A stretch of 64,000 nucleotides of DNA, taken from NCBI GenBank assembly GCA_033032865.1, contig JAWHQI010000001.1, positions 248,001-312,000 of the forward strand. Direction: 5' to 3'. Below, one piece after another: positions 10,362 to 22,055 of this stretch; the stretch's first letter is position 1; every line of letters begins with the position of its first letter. The notes under the pieces were generated by a model, which saw nothing but the letters and a program-made list of their open reading frames with translations, did no database searches and was not told where the DNA came from. Made by a program: the position numbers and the translations under genes. This DNA comes from Dactylorhiza incarnata (taxonomy: Eukaryota > Streptophyta > Magnoliopsida > Asparagales > Orchidaceae).

Positions 10362-10707
10362 GGGTTCCTTGAAAATTGCATTAGCATTACTAAAACGAAA
10401 GGTAAAGGGCCAACAACTACAAAGGAAATACCATTCAGATCATCCTTAACTTTTTAAGAAATTCTGAATTCACTGACTGAAATGTTTCTCAAATAAAAAA
10501 CAAGATTTGGCAAATTTAGCACAAAAATCTGCAGCACGGTTCGCATCACGAGGGACAAGGTGGAAGAGCACTCTGCTGAAGTCCCCCGAGAAAGAGAAGT
10601 CTTGGTCAGAGATTCTGGCATCGCTTCAAGCCTCTCGCCGCATACATCGAGGACGTAGCGACAGTCATGTTCAATAATAATGCCACGTCCGTCAATCATT
10701 ATTATGC
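10362..10707 (-). pseudogene. Unit 1 R2-: inverted RNase H tail, family 2
   Basis: This is the inverted partner of 9354-9705 across L2 (minus frame 10714-10454: GRGIIIEHDCRYVLD). A small shift near 10630 interrupts it. On - it is followed by an 18S word (AAAGTTTTTGGGTTCC at 10349) and then by L2. Confidence 0.8.
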
Positions 10708-10768
10708 CTGTCAATAATTACTATATCTGGACATGATAAATTCCCCATGTTTAGTCAAATTAAGCCAA

Positions 10769-10831
<63 letters not shown>

Positions 10832-10851
10832 TTTCAAGGACCCAAAAACTC
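10708..10851 (-). pseudogene. 18S rRNA fragment, unit 1, minus orientation
   Basis: This is the antisense copy of the same 18S stretch (TGGTGGTGCCCTTCCGTCAATTC, AAGTTTCAGCCTTGCGACCATAC, ACCCAAAAACT). It keeps the exact GTCAATTCCTTTAAGTTT complement of the universal site, so it is better preserved than the plus copy in this unit. Confidence 0.92.
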
Positions 10852-11138
10852 TAGTTGGAAATATTCCCACTGGGATCCGCGTGGAGCTGAAATGTTGGCT
10901 CTCTTAGCTCTCAAAAAACTTCATTATGCCTTCTATGATGGATGCTAAGGGTGACATCATTGAAGGAGACTGCAAAAACTTAATCGATTATTGGCAAGTT
11001 GGCGCCAGGCTCGAGTGTTGGGGAAGCAACACCACCATGGCGCAGGATCTCCTATTCTTCTCGGATTTCACTCAGGTTCTCTTTCATCATGCCCCGCGGG
11101 AAGCGAACTGTGTCGCGAATTTTGTGTTTGATTTCCTT
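10852..11138 (+). pseudogene. Unit 1 R1+: inverted RNase H tail, family 1
   Basis: [25 protein letters not shown] (10868-10945, partly in another frame) continues after one shift as GDIIEGDCKNLIDYW and FHHAPREANCVANF (10926-11138). The short AEMLALLAL helix is the Glu-bearing strand of RNase H, so the 18S join lies just before this helix. Confidence 0.85.
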
Positions 11139-12660
11139 TAAGTTTCAGCCTTGCGGCCATACTCCCCCTGGAACCGAAAAACTCTTGAAACCGAAAAACT
11201 TTGGAGGACGGTTTTCATTTCTCTTGATCTCTCTTGGTTTACTAGTGAGAGAAGCTCTGCATGGTGAGAGGGGGTCAAAGGTCCTCTCCTCCCCCTCGGC
11301 GCTCGGGAGGAGGTGGTGATGACGCTAACAAGCGGTTCACTCGTGGCGATGGCGACGGGGTTGTGGAAGAAGTTGGCGGTTCGACAGCTGGCCTTGGCAA
11401 TGCGCTTGGCGTTGGCGATTCCAATTCGGGAGGTGGGTTTGGTTACCCCCAAGTTCGGCAAGGGCGTTCGTACAGCAAGGGAGTTTGGCAATGCTCCATG
11501 GAGGGCGTTGTTGCAATGCGTCCTATATTCTTTTTATCCCAAAAGATGAGTGGGAGTCCCAGCATACGCACCCACTGCGGCGAGGTAAACCCCTTCAAAG
11601 AGAGCGGATTAAACGCCAGCGTCCACACATCCAAGCCAATAATGAAGTCGTTGATGAACCAGGGTCCGCCCATCAAAACATTATCACGCGTCGTCACATC
11701 CATAAAAACACATGAAACAATCTGAGCTCACCATAGTGAGGGTGAAGTCATCAAATGCCTCCCAACGCAGGCGTAGCTCGGAAAGAAGGTGGCAATATGG
11801 CACACGTTGGCCAAAATTTTTTCCAACAAAGGCCGCATCAAATTTCGCAGAATTACAATCCACAATTTCATCATACAAAAGAATATCGTGATCGTCCTCA
11901 ATATCAGTTAACTTCTTCGTCTCCCCATACACATCCAAAGTCTGTCGACGCCAAACAACGAGGTCGGGTCCGGCAAATTGGAGGGACGTCACATCCCACT
12001 GCTGTTCTGCATCACTTGCGGCGGAGTGGGATCGAGGCCATCGAGTGAACGCCCTTGCGAACTTGGGGGTAACCAGACCCACCTCCCGATTGGGAGTCGC
12101 CAACGCCAGGCGCATTGCCAAGGCCAGCTGTCAAACCGCCAACTTCTTCCACAACCACGCCGCAACCGCCACGAGCGAACCGCCCGCTACCGCCATCACC
12201 ACCTACTCCTGAGCGCCAAGGGGGAGGAGAGGACCTTTGGCCTCCTCCCACCATGCAGAGCTTCTCTCACTAAGAAACCAAGAGAGAGAGAAAAATGAAA
12301 ACGTCCTGTAAAGTTTTTGGGTTTCAAGAGTTTTTGGGATCAAGGAGGAGTATGGTCGCAAGGCTGAAACTTAATGGATATCGAGCACAAAAATCTGCGA
12401 CACGGTTCGCTTCCCGTAAGACATGATGAAAGAGAACTTGTGTGAAATTCGAGAGGAACATAAGGTCATGCGCCATGGTAGTGTTGCCGCCCCAACACCC
12501 GAGCCAGACGCAAGCTTGCCAATAATCAATTAAGTTTTTGCAGTCTCCTTCAATGATGACACCATTATCATCCATCATAGAAGGCATAATGAAGTTTTTT
12601 GAGAGCGAAGAGAGCCAACAATTCAGCTCCACACGGATCCCAATGAGAATATTCTCAACT

Positions 12661-12806
12661 AAAGTTTTTGGGTTCCTTGAAAAGTATGGTCGCTAGGCTG
12701 AAACTTATAGTAATTGACGGAAGGGCACCACCAGTAGTGGAGTCTGCGGCTTAATTTGACATAGCACGGGGAAACTTATCAGGTCCAAACATAGTAATGA
12801 TTGACG
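12661..12806 (+). pseudogene. 18S rRNA fragment, unit 2, plus orientation
   Basis: AAAGTTTTTGGGTTCC through GAATTGACGGAAGGGCACCACC and CACGGGGAAACTTATCAGGTCC to ATTGACGGA. The universal GAATTGACGG core is intact. Confidence 0.92.
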
Positions 12807-14230
12807 GATCTAATAATGATTGATGGATGTGGCGTTATTATTGAAAGTGACTGTCGCTACGTCATTGATTTTTGCACTCGATGTATGTGTCGGGAGGCTT
12901 GGAGCGATGCCAGAATCTCTGACCAAGACTTCTCTTTCTTGGCGAATTTCAGCAGAGTGCTCTTCAACCTTATCCCTCGTGATGCGAACCGTGCTGCAGA
13001 TTTTTGTGTTAAATTTGCCAGATCTTGTTCTTTTATTCGGGAAACCTTTCAGTCGGTGAATTCAGAATTCCTTGAAATAGTCAGAGATGATCTGAATGGT
13101 ATTTCTTTTGTATTTGTTGGTCATTGGCCCTTTACCTTTCTTATTAGTAATGTTAATGCAATTTTCAAGGAACCCAAAAACTTTGGGGAGACTCTTTTTT
13201 CTCTTGACCAAGACTTCTCTTTCTTGGCGGACTTCAGCAGAGTGATATTCCACCTTGTCCAGATTGGAAGGCTTATTGGAAGGAACATTTCCACGATAAG
13301 TTGGCGTGTTAGTGTTGTAAGCAGCTTTGTCTCCACGAAAAAGATTGTCCACGTCCCCAACATCAGCATTCAACTGCGAACGATCCATGGCGACATCATC
13401 TGAATGCCAGAATAACGCAATACCTTGCGGTGTAGTGGTTGAATCGGATCGATCCAGTCCGCCCTCGTGCCTTGCCAGACTAAGCGAAGTTCTCGCTGCG
13501 CTTGGCTGAACGCCACCTGCTTCTTCCGCCCTTATCGAGGGGACACTGAGCCCCACAATGAGGTCGGCGTTAACCCATGCCATTGCCTAATGGGGATCAA
13601 TCTCCATCCCCAGGGAGGGTACAGTCAAGGGCTCGCCCCTACCAAGGAAATGCACCTCACCATCATCCGTCGAGGGCTCGCCACTTAGGCTATTCCGTTC
13701 AGCACCTTTGAAGCCACCACCACTTGAGGCCTTAAGCCCGCCCTTACCACTCCCGGCGCCCTTGCTCGGAGGGGGAGAGGACCGCTGCCACCCTCCAACC
13801 ATCCAGAGCTTTTCTCACTAGAAGTCAAGTGATAGAGAGAGAAATCAAGAGAAAAAAGAGTCCCCCCAAAGTTTTTGGGTTCCTTGAAAATTGCATTAGC
13901 ATAACTAAAAAGAAAGGTAAAGGGCCAATGACCAACAACTACAAAGGAAATACCATTTAGATCATCTTTGACTATTTCAAGGAATTCTGAATTCACCGAT
14001 TGAAAGTTTTCCTAAATAAAAGAACAAAATTTGGCAAATTTAGCACAAAAATCTGCAACACGGTTCACATCATGAGGGACAAGATGGAAGAGCACTTTGC
14101 TGAAGTCCCCCAAGAAAGAGAAGTCTTGGTCAGAGATTCTGGCATCGATCCAAGCCTCCCGCCGCATACATCGAGGGCGTGGCGACAGTCACGTTCAATA
14201 ATAACGCCACGTCCGTCAATCATTACTATG

Positions 14231-14318
14231 TCTGTCAATAATTACTATGTCTGGACCTGATAAATTCCCCATGTTTGGTCAAATTAAGCCACAGGCTCCA
14301 CACCTGGTGGTGCCCTTT

Positions 14319-14354
<36 letters not shown>

Positions 14355-14378
14355 CTTTCAAAGAACCCAAAAACCCTA
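14231..14378 (-). pseudogene. 18S rRNA fragment, unit 2, minus orientation
   Basis: Antisense 18S stretch with CTGGTGGTGCCCTTTCGTCAATTCC and AAGTTTCAGCCTTGCGACCATACC. It is placed between R2- and R1+ as in unit 1. Confidence 0.9.
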
Positions 14379-16167
14379 GTTAGGAATATTCCCACTGGGA
14401 TCCGCGTGGAGCTGAAATGTTGGCTCTCTTAGCTCCCAAAAAACATCATTATGACTTCTATGATGGATGCTAAGGGTGTCATCATTTAACGAGACTGCAA
14501 AAACTTAATCGATTATTGGCAAGCTAGCGTAAGGCTCGGGTGTTGGGGAAGCAACACCACCATGGCGCACGATCTTCTGTTCCTCTCGGATTTTACTGAG
14601 GTTCTCTTCATCATGCCCTACGGGAAGCGAACTGTGTCGCGAATTTTGTGCTTGATTTCCATTAAGTTTCAGCCTTGCGGCCATACTCCCCTGGAACCCA
14701 AAAACTCTCGGAACCGAAAAACTTTGGAGGACGGTTTTCATTTCTCTTGAGCTCTCTTGGTTTACTAGTGAGAGAAGCTCTGCATGGTGAGAGGGGGTCA
14801 AAGGTCCTCTCCTCCCCCTCGGCGCTCGGGAGGAGGTGGTGATGACGCTAACAAGCGGTTCACTCGTGGCGATGGCGACGGGTTTGTGGAAGAAGTTGGC
14901 GGTTCGACAGCTGGCCTTGGCAATGCGCTTGGCGTTGGCGATTCCAATTCGGGAGGTGGGTTTGGTTACCCCCAAGTTCGGCAAGGGCGTTCGTATGGCA
15001 AGGGAGTTTGGCAATGCTCCATGGAGGGCGTTGTTGCAATGCGTCCTATATTCTTTTTATCCCAAAAGATGAGTGGGAGTCCCAGCATACGCACCCACTG
15101 CGGCGAGGTAAACCCCTTCAAAGAGAGCGGATTAAACGCCAGCGTCCACACATCCAAGCCAATAATGAAGTCGTTGATGAACCAGGGTCCGCCCATCAAA
15201 ACATTATCACGCGTCGTCACATCCATAAAAACACATGAAACAATCTGAGCTCACCATAGTGCGGGTGAAGTCATCAAATGCCTCCCAACGCAGGCGTAGC
15301 TCGGAAAGAAGGTGGCAATATGGCACACGTTGGCCAAAATTTTTTCCAACAAAGGCCGCATCAAATTTCGCAGAATTACAATCCACAATTTCATCATACA
15401 AAAGAATATCGTGATCGTCCTCAATATCAGTTAACTTCTCTGTTACCCCATACACATCCAAAGTTTGTCAACGCCAAACGAGGTCGGGTCTGGCCAATTG
15501 GAGGAACGTCGCATCCCCCTGCTATTCGGCATCACTTGCGGCGGATCGAGGCCATCGGGCGAACGCCCTTGCGAACTTGGGGGTAACCAGACCCACCTCC
15601 CGATTGGGAGTCGCCAACGCCAGGCGCATTGCCAAGGCCAGCTGTCAAACCGCCAACTTCTTCCACAACCACGCCGCAACCACCATGAGTGAACCGCCCG
15701 CTACCGCCATCACCACCTCCTCCGCGCCAAGGGGGAGGAGAGGACATTTGGCCCCCTCCCACCATGCAGAGCTTCTCTCACTAGGAAACCAAGAGAGAGA
15801 GATGAAAACCGTCCTGTAAAGTTTTTGGGTTCCGAGAGTTTTTGGGATCCAGGAGAAGTATGGTCGCAAGGCTGAAACTTAATGGATATCGAGCACAAAA
15901 AACTGCGACACGGTTCGCTTCCCGCGGGGCATGATGAAAGAGAACTTGTGTGAAATCTGAGAAGAACATAAGGTCATGCGCCATGGTAGTGTTGCCTCCC
16001 CAACACCCGAGTCAGACGCAAGCTTGTCAATAATCGATTAAGTTTTGCAGTCTCCTTCAATGATGACACCATTAGCATCCATCATAAAAGGCATAATGAA
16101 GTTTTTTGGGAGCGAAGAGAGCCAACAATTCAGCTCCACGCGGATCCCAATGGGAATATTCCCAACT

Positions 16168-16313
16168 AGAGTTTTTGGGTTCATTGAAAAGTATGGTCGC
16201 AAGGCTGAAACTTATAGGAATTGACGGAAGGGCACCACCGGGAGTGGAGTCTGCGGCTTAATTTGACATAGCACTGGGAAACTTATCAGGTCCAAACATA
16301 GTAATGATTGACC
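16168..16313 (+). pseudogene. 18S rRNA fragment, unit 3, plus orientation
   Basis: Same stretch as in unit 1, with GAATTGACGGAAGGGCACCACCGGGAGTGGAG; placed between R1- and R2+. Confidence 0.9.
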
Positions 16314-17742
16314 AATCTAAAAATGATTGATGGACGTGGCGTTATTATAGAAAGTGACTGTCGCTACTTCATAGATTTTTGCACTCGATGTATGTGTCGG
16401 GAGGCTTGGAGCGATGCCAGAATCTCTGACCAAGACTTCTCTTTCTTGGCGAACTTCAGCAGAGTGCTCTTCCACCTTGTCTCTCGTGATGCGAACCGTG
16501 CTGCGGATTTTTGTGCTAAATTTGCCAGATCTTGTTCTTTTATTCGGGAAACCTTTCAGTCGATGAATTCAGAATTCCTTGAAATAGTCAAAGATGATCT
16601 GAATGATATTTCCTTTGTATTTGTTGGCCATTGAGCCTTTACCTTTCTTATTAGTAATGCTAATGCAATTTTCAAGGAACCCAAAAACTTTGGGGAGGCT
16701 CTTTTTTCTCTTGACCAAGACTTCTCTTTCTTGGCGGACTTCAGCAGAGTGATATTCCACCTTGTCCAGATTGGAAGGCTTATTGGAAGGAACATTTCCA
16801 CGATAAGTTGGTGTGCTAGTGTTGTAAGCAGCGTTGTCTCCACGAAAAAGATTGTCCACGTCCCCAACATCAGCATTTAACTGCGAACGATCCATGTCGA
16901 CATCATCTGAATGCCAGAATAACGCAATACCTTGCGGTATAGTGGTTGAATCAGATCGATCCAGTCCTCCCTCGCGCCTTGCCGGACTAAGCAAAGTTCT
17001 CGCTGCGCTTGGCTGAACGTTACCTGCTTCTGCCGCCCTTATCGAGGGGACACCGAGCCCCACAATGAGGTCGGCGTTAACCCATGCCATTGCCTAATGG
17101 GGACCAATCTCCATCCCCAGGGAGGGCGCAGTCAAGGGCTCGCCCCTACCCAGGAAATGCTCCCCGCCATCGTCTTTCGAGGGCTCGCCACCAAGGCTTT
17201 TCCGTCCAGTACCTTTGAAGCCACCACCAGTTGAGACCTTAAGCCCGCCCTTACCACTCCCGCTGCCCTTGCTCGGAGGGGGAGAGGACCGCTGCCACCC
17301 CCCCCCCCCCCACCATCCAGAGCTTCTCTCACTAGAAGTCAAGTGATAGAGAGAAATCAAGAGAAAAATGAGCCTCCACAAAGTTTTTGGGTTCCTTGAA
17401 AATTGCATTAGCATTACTAAAAAGAAAGGTAAAGGGCCAATGACCAACAACTACAAAGAAAATACCATTCAGATCATCCTTGACTATTTCAAGGAATTCT
17501 GAATTCACCGACTGAAAGGTTTCCCAAATAAAAAAACAAGATTTGGCAAATTTAGCACAAAAATCTGCAGCATGGTTCCCATCACGAGAGACAAGGTGGA
17601 AGACCACTCTGTTGAAGTCCCCCAAGAAAGAGAAGTCTTAGTTAGAGATTCTGGCATCGCTCCAAGCCTCCCGCCGCATAAATCGAGGATGTAGCGGAAG
17701 TCACGTTCAATAATAGCGCCACGTCCGTCAATCATTACTATG

Positions 17743-17804
17743 TCTGTCAATAATTACTATGTCTGGACCTGATAAATTCCTCATGTTTAGTCAAATTAAG
17801 CTAC

Positions 17805-17867
<63 letters not shown>

Positions 17868-17888
17868 TTTCAAGGAACCCAAAAACTC
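17743..17888 (-). pseudogene. 18S rRNA fragment, unit 3, minus orientation
   Basis: Antisense stretch with CTCCTGGTGGTGCCCTTCCGTCAATTCCTTTAAG. The universal site complement is intact. Confidence 0.9.
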
Positions 17889-19711
17889 TAGTTGGGAATA
17901 ATCCCAATGGGATCCGCGTGGACCTGAAATGTTGGCCCTCTTAGCTCTCAAAAAACTCCATTATGTCTTCTATGATGGATGTTAAGGGTGTCATTATTGA
18001 AGGAGCCTGCAAAAACTTAATCGATTATTGGAAAACTAGCGTCAGGCTCGAGTGTTGGGCAGCAACACCACCATGGAGCAGGATCTTCTGTTCCTCTTGG
18101 ATTTCACTCAGATTATCTTTCATCGTGCCCCGCGGGAAGCGAACTGTGTCGCGAAATTTTGTGCTTGATTTCCATTAATTTTCAGTCTTGCGGCCGTATT
18201 CCCCCTGGAACCCAAAAACTCTCGGAACCGAAAAACTTTGGAGGACGGTTTTCATTTCTCTTGATCTCTCTTGGTTTACTAGTGAGAGAAGCTCTGCATG
18301 GTGGGAGGGGGCCAAAGGTCCTCTCCTCCCCCTCGATGCTCGGGAAGAGGTGGTGATGACGCTAACAAGCGGTTAACTCGTGGCGATGGCGACGAGGTTG
18401 TGGAAGAAGTTGGCGGTTCGACAGCTGGCCTTGGCAATGCGCTTGGCGTTGGCGACTCCAATTTGTTAGGTGGGTCTGGTTACCCCCAAGTTCGGCATGG
18501 GCGGTCTTCAGGCAAGGGAGTTTGGCAATGCTCGATGAAGGGCGTTGTTGCAATGCGTCCGATATTCTTTTTATCCCAAAAGATGAGAGTCCCAGCATAC
18601 GCACCCACTGCGGCGAGGTAAACCCTTCAAAGAGAGTGGATTAAAGGCCAGCGTCCACACATCCAAGCCAATAATGAAGTTGTTGATGAACCAGGGTCCG
18701 CCCATCAAAACATTATCACGCGTCGTCACATCCATAAAAACACATAAACAATCTGAGCTCACCATAATGAGGGTGAAGTCATCAAATGCCTCCCAACGCT
18801 GGCGTAGCTCGAAAAGAAGGTGGCAATATGGCACACGTTGGCCAAGAAGTTTTCCAACAAAGGCCGCATCAAATTTCGCCAAATTACAATCCACAATTTC
18901 ATCATCCAAAAGAATATCCTGATCGTCCTCAATATTAGTTAACTTCTTCGTTTCCCCATACAGATCCAAAGTCTGTCGACGCCAAACAACGTGGTCGGGT
19001 TCGGCCAATTGGAGGGACGTCGCATCCCACTGCTGTTTTGCATCACTTGCGGTGGATCGAGGCCATCTGGCGAACGCCCTTGCGAACTTGGGGGTAACCA
19101 GACCCAACTCCCGATTGGGAGTCGGCAACGCCAGGCGCATTGCCAAGGCCAGTTATCAAACCGCCAACTTCTTCCACAACCACGCCGCAACCGCCACGAG
19201 TGAACCACCCACAACCTCCACGAGTGAACCGCCCGCTACCGCCATCACCATCTCCTCCCGAGCGCCAAGGGGGATGAGAGGACCTTTGACCCCCTCTCAC
19301 CATGCAGAGCTTCTCTCACTAGGAAACCAAGAGAGAGAGAGAAATGAAAACCATCCTGTAAAGTTTTTTGGGTTCCGAGAGTTTTTGGGATCCAGGGGGA
19401 ATATGGTCGCAAGACTGAAACTTAATGGATATCGAGCACAAAAATCTACGACACAGTTTGCTTCCCGTGGGGCATGATGAAAGAGAACTTGTGTGAAATC
19501 CGAGAGGAACATAAGGTCCTGCGACATGGTAGTGTTGCCGCCCCAACACCCGAGCATGACGCAAGCTTGCCAATAATCGATTAAGTTTTTGCAATCTCCT
19601 TCAATGATGACACCATTAGCATCCATCATAGAAGACATAATGAAGTTTTTTGAGAGCGAAGAGAGCCAACAATTAAGCTCCACGCGGATCCCAGTGGGAA
19701 TATTCCCAACT

Positions 19712-19857
19712 AGAGTTTTTGGGTTCCTTGAAAAGTATGGTCGCAAGGCTGAAACTTATAGGAATTGACGGAATGGCACCACCAAGAGTGGAGTCTGCGG
19801 CTTAATTTGACATAGCATGAGGAAACTTATCAAGTCCAAACATAGTAATAATTGACC
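19712..19857 (+). pseudogene. 18S rRNA fragment, unit 4, plus orientation
   Basis: Same stretch as in the other units, with GAATTGACGGAATGGCACCACC; placed between R1- and R2+. Confidence 0.9.
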
Positions 19858-21279
19858 GATCTAATAATGATTGATAGACGTGGCGTTATTATTGAAAGTA
19901 ACTGTCGCTACGTAATTGATTTTTGCACTCGATGTATGTGACGGGAGGCTTGGAGCGATCCCAGAATCTCTGACCAAGACTTCTCTTTCTTGGCGAACTT
20001 CAGCAGAATGCTCTTCCACCTTGTCCGTCGGGATGCGAACCGTGCTGCAGATTTTTGTGATAAATTTGCCAGATCTTGTTCTTTTATTCGGGAAACCTTT
20101 CAGTCGGTGAATTCAGAATTCCTTGAAATAGTCAAAGATGATCTAAATGGTATTTCCTTTGTATTTGTTGGCCATTGGCCCTTTACCTTTCTTATTAGTA
20201 ATGCTAATGCAATTTTCAAGGAACCCAAAAACTTTGGGGAGGCTCTTTTTTCTCTTGACCAAGACTTCTCTTTCTTGGCGGACTTCAGCAGAGTGCTCTT
20301 CCACTTTGTCCAGATTGGAAGGCTTATTGGAAGGAACATTTCCACGATAAGTTGGCGTGTTAGTGTTGTATGCAGCGTTGTCTCCACGAAAAAGATTGTC
20401 CAAGTCCCCAACATCAGCATTCAACTGCGAACTATCCATGTCGACATCATCTGAATGCCAGAATAACGCAATACCTTGCGGTATAGTGGTTGAATCAGAT
20501 CGATCCAGTCCGCCCTCGCGCCTTGTCGGACTAAGCGAAGTTCTCGATGTGCTAGGTTGAACGTCACCTGCTTCTGTCGCCCTTATCGAGGGGACACCGA
20601 GCCCCACAATGAGGTCGGCGTTAACCCATGCCATTGCCTAATGGGGAACAAACTCCATCCCAGGGAGGGCGCAGTCAAGGGCTCGCCCCTACCAAGGAAA
20701 TGCTCCCCACCATCGTCCGTCGAGGGCTCGCCACCAAGGCTTTTCCGTCCAGCACCTTTGAAGCCACCACCACTTGAGACCTTAAGCTCGCCTTTACCTC
20801 TCCCGCCGCCCTTGCTTGGAGGGGAGAGGACTGCTGCCACCCTCCCACCATCCAGAGCTTCTCTCACTAGAAGTCAAGTGATAGAGAGAAAATCAAAAGA
20901 AAAAAGAGCCTCCCCAAACTTTTTGGGTTCCTTGAAAATTGCATTAGCATTACTAAAAAGAAAGGCAAAGGGTCAATGACCAACAATTACAAAGGAAATA
21001 CCATTCAGATCATTCTTGACTATTTCAAGGAATTCTGAATTCACCGACTGAAAGGTTTCCCAAATAAAAGAACAAGATTTGGCAATTTTGGCACAAAAAT
21101 TTACAGCACTGTTCGCATCACGAGGGAAAAGGTGGAAGAGCACTCTGTTGAAGTCCCCCAAGAAAGAGAAGTCTTGGTCAGAGATTCTGGCATCGCTCCA
21201 AGCCTCCCTCCGCATACAACGAGGAAGTAGCGGCAGTCACGTTCAATAATAACGCCACGTCCGTCAATCATTACTATGT

Positions 21280-21426
21280 TTCTCAATAATTACTATGTCA
21301 GGACCTAATAAATTCCCCATGTTTAGTCAAATTAAGACACAGGCTCCACTCCTGGTGGCGCCCTTCCGTCAATTTCTTTAAGTTTCAGCCTTGCGACCAT
21401 ACTTTTCAAGGAACCCAAGAACTCTA
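21280..21426 (-). pseudogene. 18S rRNA fragment, unit 4, minus orientation
   Basis: Antisense stretch with GGCGCCCTTCCGTCAATTTC and AAGTTTCAGCCTTGCGACCATAC; placed between R2- and R1+. Confidence 0.9.
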
Positions 21427-21785
21427 GTTGGGAATATTCTCACTGGGATCCGCGTGGAGCTGAAATGTTGGCTCTCTTAGCTCTCAAAAAACTTCATTAT
21501 GCCTTCTATGATGGATGTTAAGGGTGTCATCATTGAAGGAGACTGCAAAAACTTAATCGATTATTGGCAAGCTAGCGTCAGGCTCAGGTGTTGGGGCAGC
21601 AGCACCACCATGGCGCAGGATCTTCTGTTCCTCTCGGATTTCACTCAGGTTCTCTTTCATCATGCCCGGCGGGAAACGAACTGTGTCGCGAATTTTGTGC
21701 TTGATTTCAATTAAGTTTCAGCTTTGCGGCCATACTCCCCCTGGAACCCAAAAACTCTCGGAACCCAAAAACTTTGGCGGATGGT

Positions 21786-22055
21786 TTTCATTTCTCTTGA
21801 TGTCTCTCTCTCTCTCTCTATCTTGGTTTCCTAGTGAGAGAAGCTCTGCATAGTGGGAGGGGGCCAAAAGTGTTCTCCTCCCCTTCGGCGCTCGGGAGTA
21901 GACGACGATGGCGGTAACGGGCAGTTCACTCGTGGCGGTGGCGACGGGGTTGTGGAAGAAGTTGGCGGTTCGACAGCTTGCCTTGGCAATGCGCCTGGCG
22001 TTGGCGACACCCAATCAGAGGTGAGTATGGTTACCCCCAAGTTCGGCAAGGGCGG
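21786..22055 (+). repeat. Array unit 5, partial (A+ leader only)
   Basis: The fifth leader copy ends at CCCAAGTTCGGCAAGGGCG, the same word where A is cut against B in all other units. Here it is joined instead to the zf-RVT end of LINE-B. It differs more from units 1-4 than they differ from each other (for example GACGACGATGGCGGTAACGG). Confidence 0.8.

Larger units (their letters stand above)
7756..11212. repeat. Array unit 1
   Basis: The parts are listed as separate entries below. Compared with units 2-4 it lacks about 85 bp between R2+ and L2- (near 9790), the segment where the other units carry a second copy of the R2 word followed by 'CCAGATTGGAAGGC'. Confidence 0.88.
11213..14736. repeat. 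Array unit 2
   Basis: A+ 11213-11480; B- 11481-12055 (DUF4283 frames 11703-11443 and 12121-11684); A- 12056-12300; short 18S 12311-12374; R1- 12375-12640; 18S+ 12661-12806; R2+ 12807-13175; L2- 13176-13865; R2- 13866-14230; 18S- 14231-14378; R1+ 14379-14663; short 18S- 14664-14730. Here R2+ reads on into a second copy of the DQDFSFLADFSRV word before L2. R1+ has lost its frame (a TAA follows GVII). Confidence 0.88.
14737..18249. repeat. Array unit 3
   Basis: A+ 14737-15003; B- 15004-15575 (minus frames 15226-14966 and 15461-15207); A- 15576-15800; short 18S 15818-15881; R1- 15882-16167; 18S+ 16168-16313; R2+ 16314-16690; L2- 16691-17375; R2- 17376-17742; 18S- 17743-17888; R1+ 17889-18175; short 18S- 18176-18241. 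A 15-nt C-run at 17298-17312 lies in the leader part of L2. Confidence 0.88.
18250..21785. repeat. Array unit 4
   Basis: A+ 18250-18510; B- 18511-19075 (minus frame 19146-18571 spans the whole DUF4283 fragment in one frame); A- 19076-19345, with a 28-bp internal duplication near 19200; short 18S 19359-19421; R1- 19422-19711 (minus frame 19746-19297, best-preserved R1); 18S+ 19712-19857; R2+ 19858-20230; L2- 20231-20915; R2- 20916-21279; 18S- 21280-21426; R1+ 21427-21714; short 18S- 21715-21777. A CT-repeat expansion lies at 21801-21822. Confidence 0.88.
7756..22055. repeat. Tandem array of ~3.5-kb chimeric LINE/18S units (4 full, 1 partial), internally palindromic
   Basis: The landmark TTTCATTTCTCTTGA recurs at 7756, 11213, 14737, 18250 and 21786, giving periods of 3457, 3524, 3513 and 3536 bp. 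Each unit has the order A+, B-, A-, short 18S, R1-, 18S+, R2+, L2-, R2-, 18S-, R1+, short 18S. A is a LINE 5' leader, B the DUF4283 half of ORF1, R1 and R2 are RNase H tails of two LINE families, and L2 is the leader/ORF1 start of the second family. So arms A-R1 flank B and arms R2 flank L2, as two alternating palindromes. Arms within a unit differ clearly (roughly one base in ten by eye), while equivalent parts of different units are closer. Inversion therefore preceded tandem amplification. Confidence 0.9.

Noticed and set aside
7756..22055. A site-specific LINE inserted in rDNA (R7/R8-like)
   Set aside because: The 18S pieces are short internal fragments in both orientations, not flanking rDNA, and the LINE domains are of plant L1 type.
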